Below are positions 52,097 to 63,850 of a stretch of DNA of 64,000 bases, one piece after another. The notes beneath the pieces were generated by a model. It was not told where the DNA came from. It was given only the letters and a program-made list of their open reading frames with translations, and did no database searches. Origin of the DNA: Saturnia japonica. Its lineage: Eukaryota; Arthropoda; Insecta; Lepidoptera; Saturniidae. Position 1 is the stretch's first letter. Every line of letters starts with the position of its first letter. The stretch is from positions 12,344,985 to 12,408,984 of the forward strand of contig CM065329.1 in the NCBI GenBank assembly GCA_033032175.1, written 5' to 3'. A program made the translations under genes and the position numbers.

Positions 52097-52391
52097 CGTC
52101 AGTCATTTCAGTTTTGCGAGATCTGGATACAATAACAACGACTTTGGCGAGGACAATGACAACCGACACAAAAATGATGACTTTGGCGAGGACAAGGACC
52201 ATCGATGAAAGTAAAAGTATGGATAGTGCAACAATCAAGAGAGTACTACCCCAGGAGGGTACCAGATCCTCGGGTTCTGGAGAATCCCTCCCCAGGCCTA
52301 GCCTGGGCAGCCCCGCGTTTTCTGGGGGGGGGGCGATTTGTTGCGAGATCGTAATACACCAACGACATTGGCTAGCTCTCGGATTACCGTA

Positions 52392-54482
52392 ATGTCACTG
52401 ACTGTAGTGTTAAGTAGGATACCGTCGCTCGACCGTATTCCTGTCGAACGTTTATCGGACAGCAGCGACAACAGTATAGCCAGTATGGAAACTGTGGAAT
52501 CAGTAAAGGGTAGGACAACGCCTAAGGAGATTAGATTTTTAAGGAAACGGAGAAATTCTCTCCTGGAGGCAAAGGCGGTTTCGGATCCCGGCTCTGGAAA
52601 ACTCAACACATTCGACCCGTTCCATCGCTACAAAAAGAGGCAGAGGTCGACGCCCGACCACGGGGGAATACGTTGGAAGGGCTGCGGCTAAGGAGCTCTT
52701 CATGCGTTGCGAACGCGAAGAACTTCGTTTAAGGGCTGAAAAAGAGACGGCAGATATGGCCTCAGAGGCAAGACGTCTGCGTTTGTCCGTATGGTCGAAA
52801 AAATCGAAAGAAGGTGAGACGCTCGATCTGAGCGAAATAGTGAAATGCGACGTCGGGGTCATTCTCGAGGTAGCAAAAAATTCCGGTAATTTAAAGGGCA
52901 CATACCAGCGTTCCTTAAAGGATGCTGCGAAATCCCTCACGGCGGTATTGGAGGAATATCGACATCGAACAACCTCTGACGAGACATCTCGCTTAGAGGC
53001 AGACAACGCTCGTATGAAGTCAAAACTCACTGCTCAGCAGGCAGAAATAGACGAACTTCGCAAAGAGCTTGCAGGTATGAAGGTGACAGTTGAAGGGCTA
53101 CGTCTACAAGCACAATCAGCCCGACCGACCATTGATGATGCTGGTGCAGAAGTCGTTGCTTCTGCTTCTAAGAGAGTAGCTAGAGAGGAGTTTCCGCCGC
53201 TACCAAAGCGGTGTCAAGATAACTCCCTCAATGAAATATTGCCAGTTTTCCGGGAGATAGTTGAAGAAATGTTGCGCTCCTTTATTTCACGGATGGATGC
53301 TCGTTTTGAGGGTATTGAGGGAAAACTTCTTCCTGAAGAACGTTTGCGTCCTCCACTAGCTGCGGATCGAAAAGCTGCTGCAGAGCAGGTGTTTCAGGGT
53401 GAGTCGCAGGTACGGCCGCCCAAACCGCTCGGTGCTGTGTCCGAACAGGCAAATAAAAAAAGAAGAAGAAGCCTGCAAAATCGATTGGTGTAGGCGAGTC
53501 ACAGCCGGCTTTGAATCCTCTTCATTTGGCACCTACTGTGCAGGAGGAGACATGGACGACGGTTGTAAAGAGGGGTGCCAAGAAACGCTCGGCTACGATT
53601 AAAGCGTTACCATCTAAGCTTACTCCGGCTAAGCTAGTCATTCCGCGCTCCTCAGCTGTTATACTTACCCTACGGCCGGGCGCTGAGGAGAAAGGTGTTA
53701 GTTATACGAATGTGGTTGCTGTGGTCAAAAACAAGGTGGAGGTGGCTAGCCTGGATATCCCTTACATAAAGGTTCGGGAGACTGCTACTGGAGCCCGTAA
53801 ACTCGAGGTACCAGGTGTGACTAGAAGCGAGAAAGCAGATCGGATAGCTGAAAAACTTAGAACGGCTTTCAGCGAGGCTTTAGGAGAGGGAACGGTAGAA
53901 GTATCCAGGCCCACTAAATGTAACGATTTGCGTATAATGGGTCTGGACGACTCTGCCACGGCGGAGGAGATATCGGCTTTAATAGCATCAAAGGGTGGCT
54001 GTTCGGCGGACCAGGTTAAAGTGGGTGAAATACGCCGAGCACCCTACGGTTTTGGCACCGCATGGGTGCGCTGCTCAGTCGCAGCAGCAAAGAAGGTGGC
54101 TGAGGAGAGAAGGCTTTTGATGGGCTGGGTTGCAGTACAAGTCAAGCTGCTGCAGCCCAGAGCTACGAGATGCTTCCGCTGTCTAGAGAGCGGTCATATC
54201 AAGCAGAAGTGTATGGCGGAAACTGACCGTAGTGGCCATTGCTTCCGATGTGGCGAGATGGGGCATAAGGCCTCAGGTTGTAATGCTGCTCCGCACTGCT
54301 CTGTATGTGCAGACGCCAAAAGACCGGCAGATCATCGATTGGGAAGCAAATCCTGTGCTCCCCGATCTAACAAAAAAAGCAAAGTTGCTGAGAAGTCTCA
54401 GCAGCTTATAGACTCGGCAGATATATCAGCGCCTAAAACTTCTAAGAAGTCACAGGAGGAAGAGGTCATGGTAATGCTTTAA
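52392..54482 (+). pseudogene. SART-like ORF1, second copy of element B
   Basis: It begins about MSLTVVLSRIPSLDRIPVER, runs to a frameshift near 52690, then KELFMRCEREELRLRAEKET, GNLKGTYQRSLKDAAKSLT, a long coiled coil (RLEADNARMKSKLTAQQAEI), VAREEFPPLPKR, another frameshift near 53490, then WTTVVKRGAKKRSATIKA, ATGARKLEVPGVTRSEK, IMGLDDSATAEEIS, RRLLMGWVAVQV and the knuckles CFRCLESGHIKQKC, CFRCGEMGHKASGC, CSVCADAKRPADHRLGSKSC. It ends TAA 54480-54482. An imperfect ~36-bp tandem repeat with TGACTTTGGCGAGGACAA lies just upstream (52140-52205). Confidence 0.8.
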
Positions 54483-54487
54483 TTAAG

Positions 54488-57459
54488 ATGGCCCATAGGT
54501 TTTTACAAGTGAATATCAACCACTCGCTGTTGTCGCTGTAAAATGGAAAGAAATCCTACTCGTGGGTATCTACTTTTCTCCGAACAGGGTTCTCGCTGAA
54601 TTTGAAACGTTCCTGGATCGTGTAGGAACCTTAATCGGACAAGCTATGCCCTGTCCCATTCTAGTGGCGGGAGACTTTAATGCTAAAGCCTCAGCATGGG
54701 GATCTCCCGTTACTGATATGCGTGGTAGGGCTGTACAAGAATGGGCACTAGAAACTGGCCTCTTCATTATCAACCAGGGGACTGATAACACCTGTGTTCG
54801 GCAACAAGGTGGATCCATCGTGGACCTCACTTTTGCTACTCCTGTTGTCGCACGACGGATTAGAGGCTGGAGAGTTGTGGTGTGGAAGAGGCGGAATCCT
54901 TGTCCGTTCACCTATATATTAGGTTTGACATCTCCACCTTTCCACCGACATCGACCCCACTGAACACAGGCATAGTAATGTCTCCTAGATGGGCGGTGAA
55001 TACAATTAACAAAGATCTGTTGGTGGAGGCCTCTATAGTCGCATCCTGGCCGCCGCTGCCAGACGGACCGGTAAACGTATACGAGGAAACCCGTTGGTTC
55101 CGAGATGTTATGACGCGCATCTCAGATGCCGCCATGCCTCGGGTCCGACCTCATCCACAAAGAAGACGCGTCTATTGGTGGTCTAGCGAGATCGCACAGT
55201 TGCGGGCTACGTGTGTGACCGCGAGACGTCAATACGCCAGGTACAGAAGATTGCGGCGGGGTCGGGATGTGACGGTAGAGTTACAATTATACGAAGTCTA
55301 TAAGGCGGCCAAGAAGGCACTTCAACTTTCAATACGGATGGCTAAAGCTCGGGCGATGGAAGACCTCCTGCAGACTCTAGACGGTGATCCGTGGGGACGC
55401 CCCTACCGTATGGTGTTGGGCTTTTTGCGCCCTTGGGCTCCCCCGATCACGCAGAGTCTTCAGCCACAGCTCTTGGAGGATATACTGTCTGCACTCTTCC
55501 CGCAAAGGGTGGGGCACGCGCCTCCGTTTATTGCTCCTCCATTCTTAACAGGACAGGACAACTTGGATGAGGTACCTCCAGTAACTGAAGATGAACTGGA
55601 CGCGGTCGTGAGATGGCTCAGAGCGAAAAATACTGCTCCAGGGCCAGACGGAATCCCTGGTCGCGCTTGGGTTCTTGCTCTAGAATATTTGGCGGACCGA
55701 CTAAGAAGACTTTTTACAGCCTGCTTAAAATCAGGTCAGTTCCCACCTCAGTGGAAGGTTGGTCGCCTCGTCCTTCTGAGGAAACAAGGTCGCCCGGCAG
55801 ACTCCCCGTCTGCTTATAGGCCTTTTGTCCTCCTTGACGAAGCCGGTAAGCTTTTCGAGCGTGTCATTTCACGACGCCTTATCAAACATCTGAGTACGGT
55901 AGGACCCGACCTATCAGAGGTACAGTTTGGCTTCCGAGAGGGTCGGTCAACGGTTGATGCGATTTTGCGCGTTAAAGGCCTCTCGGACGAAGCGGTTTCC
56001 CAGGGTGGAGTGCTACTGGCTGTGTCGTTAGACATAGCAAATGCCTTTAATAGCCTACCCTGGGAATGTATCAAGGAAGCGCTCAAATACCATAGAGTGC
56101 CTACTTATTTGGGCAGGATCATCGGGTCCTACTTAGAGGCCAGGCGTGTCACATGTGTCGGGCAAGATGCATGCACCCACCAAAGGGAGATGTCGTGCGG
56201 TGTTTCACAGGGGTCAGTCCTTGGCCCACTCCTGTGGAACATCGGGTATAACTGGGTGCTGCGAGGTGCTCTCCTGCCGTGTGCGGCAGTGACATGCTAT
56301 GCGGATGATCCGCTCGTAACAGCTCGTGGAGATACCTTAAGGGATGCAATCCGCTTGGCGACTGCAAGCGTGGCACAGGTTGTAAATAGAATAAGATTAT
56401 TGGGCTTGGAGGTGGCTCTCAACAAGACAGAGGCCATAGCCTTTCATGGCCCTCGTAGAGCGCCTCCACACGACACGTATCTGATTATTGGTGGAGTCCA
56501 TATAAAGGTTGGCTCCACTTTAAAGTATTTTGGGCTTGTTTTGGATAGCCGTTGGACCTTCTGCGAGCACTTTCGCCAGCTGGCCCCAAAGGTCACGCGT
56601 AGTGCTTCGGCCTTAGCAGGTCTACTACCTAATGTCGGAGGTTCTGGTATGAGTTGCCGCTCACTATATACTGGAGTGGTGCGATCTATGGTATTGTACG
56701 GGGCCCCTGTATGGCACAAAGCCCTAACTGGTAGCAATTCTGCTGTTCTGCGGCAACTGCAAAGATTGATGGCTGTCAGGGTGATACGGGGATATCGTAC
56801 AATATCTTATGAGGCTGCGTGCCTATTGGCAGGCTCCCCTCCGTGGGAACTTGTAGCCCATGCGCATGCATCTATGTATATGTGGAGAACTGAGAAATTT
56901 TCAGAAGGCGAAAGAATTGCACCCAGAGAGGAAGATATACAAAGATCGGACTTACAGCTAGCTGTGCTACAAGCTTGGAGGAAGAAATTTTAATCACCAA
57001 GCGCCGGCCTCAGAACCATAGAGGCAATCTGCCCTGTTCTAAAGGAATGGGTGGATAGATCATTTGGACCACTCACCTTCCGGTTGGTGCAAATATTAAC
57101 TGGCCATGGCTGTTTTGGGAAATATTTGCACCAAATAGCCAGAAGGGAAGAAACACCGAGGTGTCACCATTGTGATGTATGCGGTGTAGATACAGTTTTC
57201 CACACATTGGAAGAATGTTCAGCGTGGCCTGAACAGTGTAGGGAGCTGACTGCCGTGGTGGGTCGCGATCTATCTCTGCTGGCGTTGCTAAAACGTATGG
57301 TTGAGAGCGAGAGATCATGGAGTGCAGTTCTCTCTTTTAGCGAGAGCGTGCTCCTGCAAAAAAGAGGAAGCCGAAAGGTTTAGGGAGAGGGACCCTGAAA
57401 TTTCCATGGCACGAAGTAGGAGGAGGGGTGCGAATCAGCCCCACGCAATGCCTCCATGA
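54488..57459 (+). pseudogene. SART-like ORF2, second copy of element B
   Basis: ATG 54488 (MAHRFLQVNINHSLLSL, then a stop): an internal deletion removes about 50 endonuclease residues and coding resumes at VGIYFSPNRVLAEFETF, VAGDFNAKASAWG. Frameshift near 54885, then the long frame 54882-56993: VYWWSSEIAQLRATC, DGDPWGRPYRMV, NTAPGPDGIPGRAW, SAYRPFVLLDEAGK, QFGFREGRSTVDAIL, SLDIANAFNSLPW, SCGVSQGSVLGPLLWN, catalytic CYADDPLVTAR, LKYFGLVLDSRWTFCEHF. A stop at 56991-56993 lies in frame; the C-terminus continues with FGPLTFRLVQILTGHGCF and CHHCDVCGVDTVFHTLEEC. A one-base insertion near 57357 precedes the natural end (TGA 57457-57459). Confidence 0.85.
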
Positions 57460-57700
57460 TAAACCTTCAGGTGACGGACGCGGGGGCGTCCGTTGCTGCA
57501 TATTGAAGGCCCGTGTTGGGGAAGCACGGTACTGCCGCCGCTTCTAACGAGAAGTGTTGGGAGACAAGTTTTCGTCTCTCTGAGATGAGGGTCCCTGGTT
57601 ATTCCACAGGGACCCAAGCGCGTGGACAGGGTCGCGGAGAATGCTCGCGCGAATCCCGAGACCCTGTTCAAATACGCGCTGATGCGCCCGTAAGGTTTTA

Positions 57701-57750
57701 GCCGGTAGGAGTCCGGCATAACCCTCTCACTGTCCCCCGACAGTGGGAGG
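57701..57750 (+). promoter_or_regulatory. Two conserved 3'UTR hairpins, element B
   Basis: Hairpin 1: GCCGG (57701-57705), loop TAGGAGT, CCGGC (57713-57717). Hairpin 2: 12-bp stem 57723-57734 with 57739-57750 (CCTCTCACTGTC/GACAGTGGGAGG), loop CCCC. Followed by GTAGGATTTCCCC and poly(A). Confidence 0.8.
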
Positions 57751-57788
57751 CGTATCTGATGTAGGATTTCCCCAGGAAAAAAAAAAAA

Positions 57789-57824
57789 GGTTTGGGTTTA
57801 GGTTAGGTTAGGTTTGGGTTTAGG
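57789..57824 (+). repeat. Telomere-like repeats between elements B and C
   Basis: GGTTTGGGTTTAGGTTAGG and related units: TTAGG mixed with TTTGGG. The same mixed unit recurs at the right end of the window. Confidence 0.85.
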
Positions 57825-58331
57825 TTGGGGTGCGAGTCAGGAACCTCCGCGTGGTGCATCCCGGGCAACTTCGGCCGCTTTTCGGCCGGCGGCTAATACC
57901 TGACGAGTGGGGGCCTCGTCTGGCATCCCTCTGAATATCAGAGGGGGCCAACAGACGTGGCGTTGGTGGGCTTGATGTGCACGTACACTGCCATCAGGCA
58001 GCTAAGTGGGGTATATTTTACCTCACTTACAACCGCCGTTCTCGTAATCCCATCGGAGTGTCGTGGTCATGTCTCGCGGCTTCGTATGGGACCGAGGGTC
58101 TTGGCTTAACCGCCCGGATCGCGAAAAAGAAAACCTCTATAAAAAATTACCCCAATCCTAAGCGGCGGCGCACCGCGATAGGATGCATGGCTGATGGGTT
58201 GATCAGTCTTTAGTGCGACCCCCGTCAGAGAACCGGCCGACTCTCTGATGGGTTACGCTAGGCTTACCCAGGTACAGGGGGCACTGCCTGGGTGGACCGT
58301 TTTTATTTCCCCCATACTCGTGGGATAAACA

Positions 58332-60428
58332 ATGAGCCAAACTTTACCAAAACAAAAAAAAATTAGTGTAAGACATAGTAGTAAGAATAATGAAGAAGGG
58401 AGCAAACGGGCCGATTTGTCGCTCAGTGGGCCAAAACTGGCCACTCTACCGCCCCATGAGGGGCTAGAGCCGGAAATCATTTCTTATGAGGACGATTCAA
58501 TCGATGCTCGGACGACATTCTTCACCACGGGTACCAGGAGTGATTCGAGGGGTGCTGTAGGCTCCGGGAAGAGGCCTTTGGAGGATCACATAAATTCATC
58601 GGAGGGAGAGATAGATGCGGGAGCGGTTTCCAGTCGGGGAACTGCAAAAAGAGGCAGGAGGAGCAGAGACTCAAGCTGCTCCAAAAGTTCGAGACGTGCT
58701 ATTTTGGGAGAGGCGGACGGCTCTTTTGACCGTGCTGTTTCAAAACAACAATTCCTGAGGGATGACGGAGACTCTGGGGATGAGATTGGCATCAGGGAGG
58801 TTGAGCTCCTGGATGCTGATGGTTTGAGGGCCCTAACGGTCAATAAAGTGGGCTCAATTTTGGCAGTTTGTCGCAAGTCCGGGAATTTAAAAGGAACTTG
58901 CATCAAGGAATTGAAGGGTGCGGCAAAGTATTTACAGGAGGTTGTTGAGGCACTCCTCGAACGTTCGGAGAGCGACGAAGCTATCCGACTCAGGCGGGAG
59001 ACCAAAACGCTCCACAGGCAAGTGGAGAATCTCAAAGCCGAAGTTGCGGCATGGAGGAAGGAGGCGAATGCTCGACAGGCTATGCCCCCACCACCTCCTC
59101 CGCCGCCTGTGGATCCTCCTGATGTTGAATGGCAGAAGGCCTTGGCTGAGGCGGTGGACTCTTTGAAGGGCTCACTCCTGTCCTCTGTTGGTCAAATGCT
59201 GAGTGCGAGGCTAGAAAACCTAGAGGACAGGCTGTTACCAGCGCCGGTAATTCGTTCACCATTAGCGGTGGACAAGAGGGCAATAGCACCGGCAGGTGCT
59301 AGGTCTCGTGGACCCTCTGGGTCAAGACCAATAAGGGCTAGGTCAGCTACGCCTGCCCCGGTTCAAGGAACCCGGGCTGATAGTGGGGTGGTGACGGCAG
59401 CACCTGCCACTGGCCCACGGCCGTTGGGCATGGAGTGGGCCGCACTCCCGGGATCGGCTACTGCCACCCAAGCTTCGACAGATGGGGAGGCGTGGTCGGT
59501 GGTGGCACGCCGGAAGAAGAAAAAGACTCCTGTAGCGCCAAAGGCCCCTGCAGCGCCGGTGGCTGCACCTGTGGCTACAACGCCTGCAAAGAAGACGACG
59601 GGGGCTAAGCCAAAGCTGCCCACTAAACCGCGATCGGCTGCAGTGGTTCTCACCCTGAAGCCTGAGGCGGTCGCGAGGGGCGTAAGCTATAGTGCGGCCC
59701 TGATGCAGGCGCGGGGTGCGGTCCCTTTGGCGGAGCTGAAGATTGACAGCATCAAGGTGAGGGAAACCGCCACAGGGGCAAGAATTATTGAGCTTCCTGG
59801 CTCGGGTGGCGAGGAAAAGGCTGCTGGACTGGCCACGAGGCTGAACATTGCACTGGTTGACATAGCTACGGTGACCAGACCAATTAAGAAGGCGGAATTG
59901 AGAATGATTGGCCTGGATGATTCCGTGGAGAGGCAGGAGGTGGCTACGACTATTACCAATAAGACTGGCTGTGATCTGACGCAGATAAAGGTCGGAAGCA
60001 TTCGTCGGAATGGCTGGGGGGGTGGAGTGGTTTTCGTTTCCCTCCCGGTTGACGGGGCCAGGAAACTGGCAGAGGATGGACGACTCCTCATAGGCTGGAG
60101 TGTGGCCCGAATCCAGCCGCTGGAGGAAAAACCCTTGCGGTGTTATAAGTGCTTTGGTTTGGGTCACACCCGGCCGTTGTGCCAGGTCGCAGCTGACCGA
60201 GGGGCGCTATGTTTTAGATGTGGAGAGGCCGGTCATGCTGCTATAAACTGCACAGCAGAGAAGATGCACTGTGCAGTGTGTGCGGATGCTGGCCGCCCGG
60301 CCGATCACTACATGGGGGGGAATAGCTGCAAGCCCCCCGCCACTAAGAGATGGACGGTCTTTGCTCCAAGAGCAGTAAGAGAGACGTCGGCGAACCCGAT
60401 TCGGACGGAGACTTGTATGGACCAATGA
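58332..60428 (+). CDS. SART-like ORF1, element C (intact)
   Basis: 698 residues from ATG 58332 (MSQTLPKQKKISV), stop TGA 60426-60428. Order: acidic/Ser-rich N-terminus; basic stretch (GTAKRGRRSRDSSCSKSSRR) that may direct nuclear entry; a conserved helix (KSGNLKGTCIKELKGAAKYL) at about 185; coiled coil (LHRQVENLKAEVAAWRKEA) at about 220-240; eight prolines at about 252; an Ala/Pro/Lys-rich linker; the conserved domain before the knuckles (VRETATGARIIEL, MIGLDDSVERQEV, GRLLIGWSVARI) at about 470-600; and three CCHC knuckles from about 604: CYKCFGLGHTRPLC, CFRCGEAGHAAINC, CAVCADAGRPADHYMGGNSC. In this family ORF1 packages the RNA and brings it to telomeres; that role is by analogy to SART1. Confidence 0.9.
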   Translation: MSQTLPKQKKISVRHSSKNNEEGSKRADLSLSGPKLATLPPHEGLEPEIISYEDDSIDARTTFFTTGTRSDSRGAVGSGKRPLEDHINSSEGEIDAGAVSSRGTAKRGRRSRDSSCSKSSRRAILGEADGSFDRAVSKQQFLRDDGDSGDEIGIREVELLDADGLRALTVNKVGSILAVCRKSGNLKGTCIKELKGAAKYLQEVVEALLERSESDEAIRLRRETKTLHRQVENLKAEVAAWRKEANARQAMPPPPPPPPVDPPDVEWQKALAEAVDSLKGSLLSSVGQMLSARLENLEDRLLPAPVIRSPLAVDKRAIAPAGARSRGPSGSRPIRARSATPAPVQGTRADSGVVTAAPATGPRPLGMEWAALPGSATATQASTDGEAWSVVARRKKKKTPVAPKAPAAPVAAPVATTPAKKTTGAKPKLPTKPRSAAVVLTLKPEAVARGVSYSAALMQARGAVPLAELKIDSIKVRETATGARIIELPGSGGEEKAAGLATRLNIALVDIATVTRPIKKAELRMIGLDDSVERQEVATTITNKTGCDLTQIKVGSIRRNGWGGGVVFVSLPVDGARKLAEDGRLLIGWSVARIQPLEEKPLRCYKCFGLGHTRPLCQVAADRGALCFRCGEAGHAAINCTAEKMHCAVCADAGRPADHYMGGNSCKPPATKRWTVFAPRAVRETSANPIRTETCMDQ

Positions 60429-63400
60429 TGCAGCACAACCATACAAGCTTCCTTCAGGCGAACCTGAACCACTCCGCCACTGCACAGGATTTGTTGGTGC
60501 AGACGGTGGCGGAGTGGAGCATTGGCGTGACGGTCGCTGCGGAGCCGTACCATGTCCCTGCCCAGCCTTTTTAGGCGGGGGCCCTGGACGACTCCGTGGC
60601 GATCTACAGCTCGGGTTTGCCCCTTACTGTAAAGGAGAGGGGGGCTGGGTACGTGTCGGCCGCCAGGGGAGAATACGCCATTATTGGTGTGTATTTCTCC
60701 CCGAACCGGGCCCTGGTGGAGTTCGAGGCTTTCCTTGACTCCCTGGGGCAGGTGGTAAGGCGGCTGTCACCGCTTTCCATTGTCCTGCTTGGCGATCTCA
60801 ATGCCAAGTCGCGGACGTGGGGAGCGGTGGCCACAAGCCCAAGGGGCTTGGCAGTTGAGGAGTGGACAGTCGAGGTTGGACTGTCCCTCCTCAACAGAGG
60901 TACAGTGTTTACGTGCGTGCGACAGAACGGAGGGTCGTTGGTGGACGTGTCGTTCGCCACGCCGTCTGTCGCATGCCGTGTGCATGAGTGGCGAGTTTTG
61001 GAGGAGGTGGAGACCTTATCGGACCACCGATATATTCGGTTCGAGGTCTCCACCTCCGCCGAGGGTGGGATAGCTCGCCCACGCAGAGGCGCAGCGTTCC
61101 CTAGATGGGTTGTGGGCCGCCTCAACCGAGAGATGGCTGAACAGGCGGCTTGTGTGCAGAGCTGGCGGTCACCGGCTCCTGAAACAGAGGAGATCGACGC
61201 GTCGGCAGTCCGCTTCCGTGCGGCTATCACGGAGGTGTGCGACGCGTCGATGCCGCGGAGCAACAACCGCCCGCAAAAATAGACGGGCGGTGTAGGTGGT
61301 CGCCGCAGATTGCAAATCTACGTGCGGCCTGCTCCGCGGCCCGGCGGCTGCTTCAGCATAGCCGTCGGCGGCGCAGTCGACAGCCTGGGGAGGAGGTCCG
61401 GCTATATGACGCCTACAGGAATGTAAGAAGTCCCTGCAGGTGGCCATAGGTCGGGCCAAGGATGAGGCCTGGGAGGAGCTCCTCCAAACGCTGGACGGGG
61501 ATCCATGGGGGCGCCCATATAGGGTGGCTAGGAAGAAGTTTCGGGGCCAGGCGCCCCCGATAACGGAGACCCTTCAGTCGGGGGTGTTGTTGAGGGTCGT
61601 GGGAACATTGTTCCCGGACCCTCCGGAGTTCCTCCCACCGCCAATGCCTCCTAGGGCTGGGACTGCGGTCACGCCGAGCTTGCCCCATCCCGTATCAGAT
61701 TCGGAGATGGGGCTGGTGGTGGAGCGCCTCCGCAGGAAGTGGAGGGCGCCTGGCCCGGATGGCGTTCCGGGCCAAACACTGTTGTTGGCGCTCGGCCATC
61801 TAGACGGAGAGCTTCGGGAGTTGTTCGACCGATGCATAACGGTCGGACGGTTCCCGAATCTTTGGAAAGAGGGGCGATTGTGTCTCCTAGCGAAGGAGGG
61901 TCGCCCTCCGGACTGCCCGTCGTCTTACCGGCCCCTTGTGCTGTTGGACGACACGGGGAAAATGCTTGAGCGTATTATCGCTTCTCGTGTCGTCCGACAC
62001 ATGAAGGAATTGGGGTCGGAGCTTTCAGACGGGCAGTACGGATTCAGGGTAGGGCGATCCACAGTAGACGCCCTCACAGCCCTGAAATCGCTGTCCACGG
62101 AGGTAACAGGTCGAGGGGAGAGGCTGTTGGCGGTGTCACTTGACATCGCCAACGCCTTTAATAGTCTGCCGCATGGTGCAATCAGGGGGGCGCTCCGGTA
62201 TTTTGGGGTGCCTCTGTACCTGCGGCGGCTGTTAGGCGACTACCTCAACGAAAGACGGGTTGCCTACGTGGACAGCCAGGGCATGAAGGTTGAGCGCCAA
62301 GCACGGTGTGGGGTTCCACAGGGGTCGGTCTTGGGACCGCTCCTGTGGAACATAGGCTACGACTGGGTGCTCCGTGGCGCACTCCCTAAGGGAGTGCGCA
62401 TCTTCTGCTATGCGGATGACACCCTGGTCGTAGCCCGGGGAGGGAACTGGCCGGAGGTAGAGCGCCTGGCTACGGAAGGGGTAGCCCTAGTGGTTGGGCG
62501 AATTAGGAGGTTGGGCCTCAGGGTGGCTGTTGAAAAGACCGAGGCCCTGTTGTTTCATGGGCCTCGGTGCGGTCCGCCCCCTGGGGCCAACATAACCATA
62601 GACGGATGTAGGATCCGGGTTGGGGCCCAGATGAAAATCTGGGCCTCAGCCTGGACGGAAGATGGCGGTTCGAGTCCCACTTTGTGGGGCTCGGACCGCG
62701 GATAATGGGAGCGGCGGCGGCTCTGGGTCGTCTCCTACCGAACTCGGGGGGGCCGGGTTCGTTCTGCCGCCGGCTGTATGAGGGAGTCGTCCGTAGTATG
62801 GCCGTCTACGGGGCACCGATCTGGGTGGACGCCCTCAGTGCCCATAACAAACGCGTGCTGCGTGCTGCGCAGCGTGTTGTGGCTTTGAGGGCGATTCGCG
62901 GGTACCGGTCGGTGTCCGCGGGGGCGGCCTTCGTGCTCGCCGGCTCCCCACCGTGGGAGTTGGAGGCGGAGGTGCTCGCCGCCGTGTATCGTTTTACGGC
63001 GGCGAGGAGACAAATAGGGGAGCCTCCGGCTCCCATGGAAGTCGAACAGCGGAGGCGGGAGGCGAGAGTGGAAGTGCTGCAACGATGGAGGCGGGACCTG
63101 GCGGGCGAGCGCTATGGCCGTTACATTATAGACGCCGTCCGCCCGGTCCTGGAAAAGTGGGTCACCAGGGAGCAGGGCTCCCTGACGTTCAGGCTAGTGC
63201 AGGTGCTGTCCGGACATGGTTGTTTCGGATGGTACCTGCACAGAATAGCCCGCAGGGAGCCCACCACCGCGTGCCATGAGTGCGGTGCTGTGGAGGATAC
63301 TGCGCAGCACACACTCGCTGAGTGTGCTGCGTGGGATGAGAGGCGCCGCGCTCTGGTCGCGGTGGTTGGTGGGGACCTCTCGCTGTCGAGTGTGGTTAAG

Positions 63401-63577
63401 GCCATGCTCGACAGTGAGGGGGCATGGTATGCAATGACCTCCTTCTGCGAGGATGTTATCTCGCAGAAGGAGGTCGCGGAGAGGGCTCGCGAGGAGGATC
63501 CTCTAAGCGGCCCTCTTCGCCAAAGACGCATGGGTGGCCGGAGGAGGAGCTTCATTCGCCAACTTCCTCCACCCTAG
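60425..63577 (+). pseudogene. SART-like ORF2, element C (endonuclease-RT, four lesions)
   Basis: ATG 60425 overlaps the ORF1 stop (ATGA). Endonuclease: FLQANLNHSATAQDLLVQ, VAAEPYHVPAQPF, a stop at 60572-60574 where element A has TGG (Trp), then in the same frame YFSPNRALVEFEAFL, LLGDLNAKSRTWG, NRGTVFTCVRQNGGSLVDV, TLSDHRYIRFEV. Frameshifts near 61270, 61430 and 62630. RT: RAPGPDGVPGQTLLL, SSYRPLVLLDDTGK, GQYGFRVGRSTVDALTAL, SLDIANAFNSLPH, CGVPQGSVLGPLLWNIGYDW, catalytic CYADDTLVVAR. C-terminal CHECGAVEDTAQHTLAEC zinc knuckle. The catalytic residues are present; only reading-frame lesions prevent function. Some lesions could be sequencing or assembly errors. Confidence 0.88.
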
Positions 63578-63783
63578 CTGAGCCAGGGGAGACGGGTCGG
63601 GGGGCCCGTCTTCCCATTGCACGGTTCGGTGGACGTAGGAGGCAGCTAGGGTGCACCGAGCTGTCTCCTGTTTGGTCGGGGCCCGGATTTGCTGGGCCGG
63701 CCGCCGGGGCAACGCGGTATGAATGCTACACGCGGCCCCGCTTCGCCCCAGTATGGCGGCGGATGGTACACCGTGGAGTTTTA

Positions 63784-63826
63784 GTGAGTAGGAGTCTCAC
63801 ATAACCACTCGTACCCCGGGCGGGTG
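63784..63826 (+). promoter_or_regulatory. Two conserved 3'UTR hairpins, element C
   Basis: Hairpin 1: GTGAG (63784-63788), loop TAGGAGT, CTCAC (63796-63800). Hairpin 2 is weaker: CACTCG-type stem at 63806-63811 pairing with 63821-63826, loop of nine. Followed by ATGAAGGGTTTCTCC, then poly(A). The mini-element has the same pair at 42994-43013 (loop three bases longer) and 43019-43040 (9-bp stem, loop CCTC). Confidence 0.75.
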
Positions 63827-63850
63827 TGTACCCATGAAGGGTTTCTCCAC

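Larger units (their letters stand above)
49309..57788 (+). mobile_element. SART-like element B, a chimera of two truncated copies
   Basis: The 5' half (49309-about 52096) has a full 5'UTR and ORF1 and stops 18 codons into ORF2. The second half (about 52097-57788) starts again within another copy's 5' region/ORF1 and runs through ORF2 to a 12-nt poly(A) (57777-57788). The two ORF1s are related but clearly different (LSLDRVSVCSESSEAS against PSLDRIPVERLSDSSDN). It abuts element A's poly(A) with only GG between them. Confidence 0.8.

Noticed and set aside
59343..60167. 274-codon minus-strand frame opposite element C ORF1 (and similar frames at 44246-44974, 46846-47574 and 60604-61266)
   Set aside because: High-GC antisense shadows of well-supported ORF1/ORF2 frames, with no family motifs of their own.
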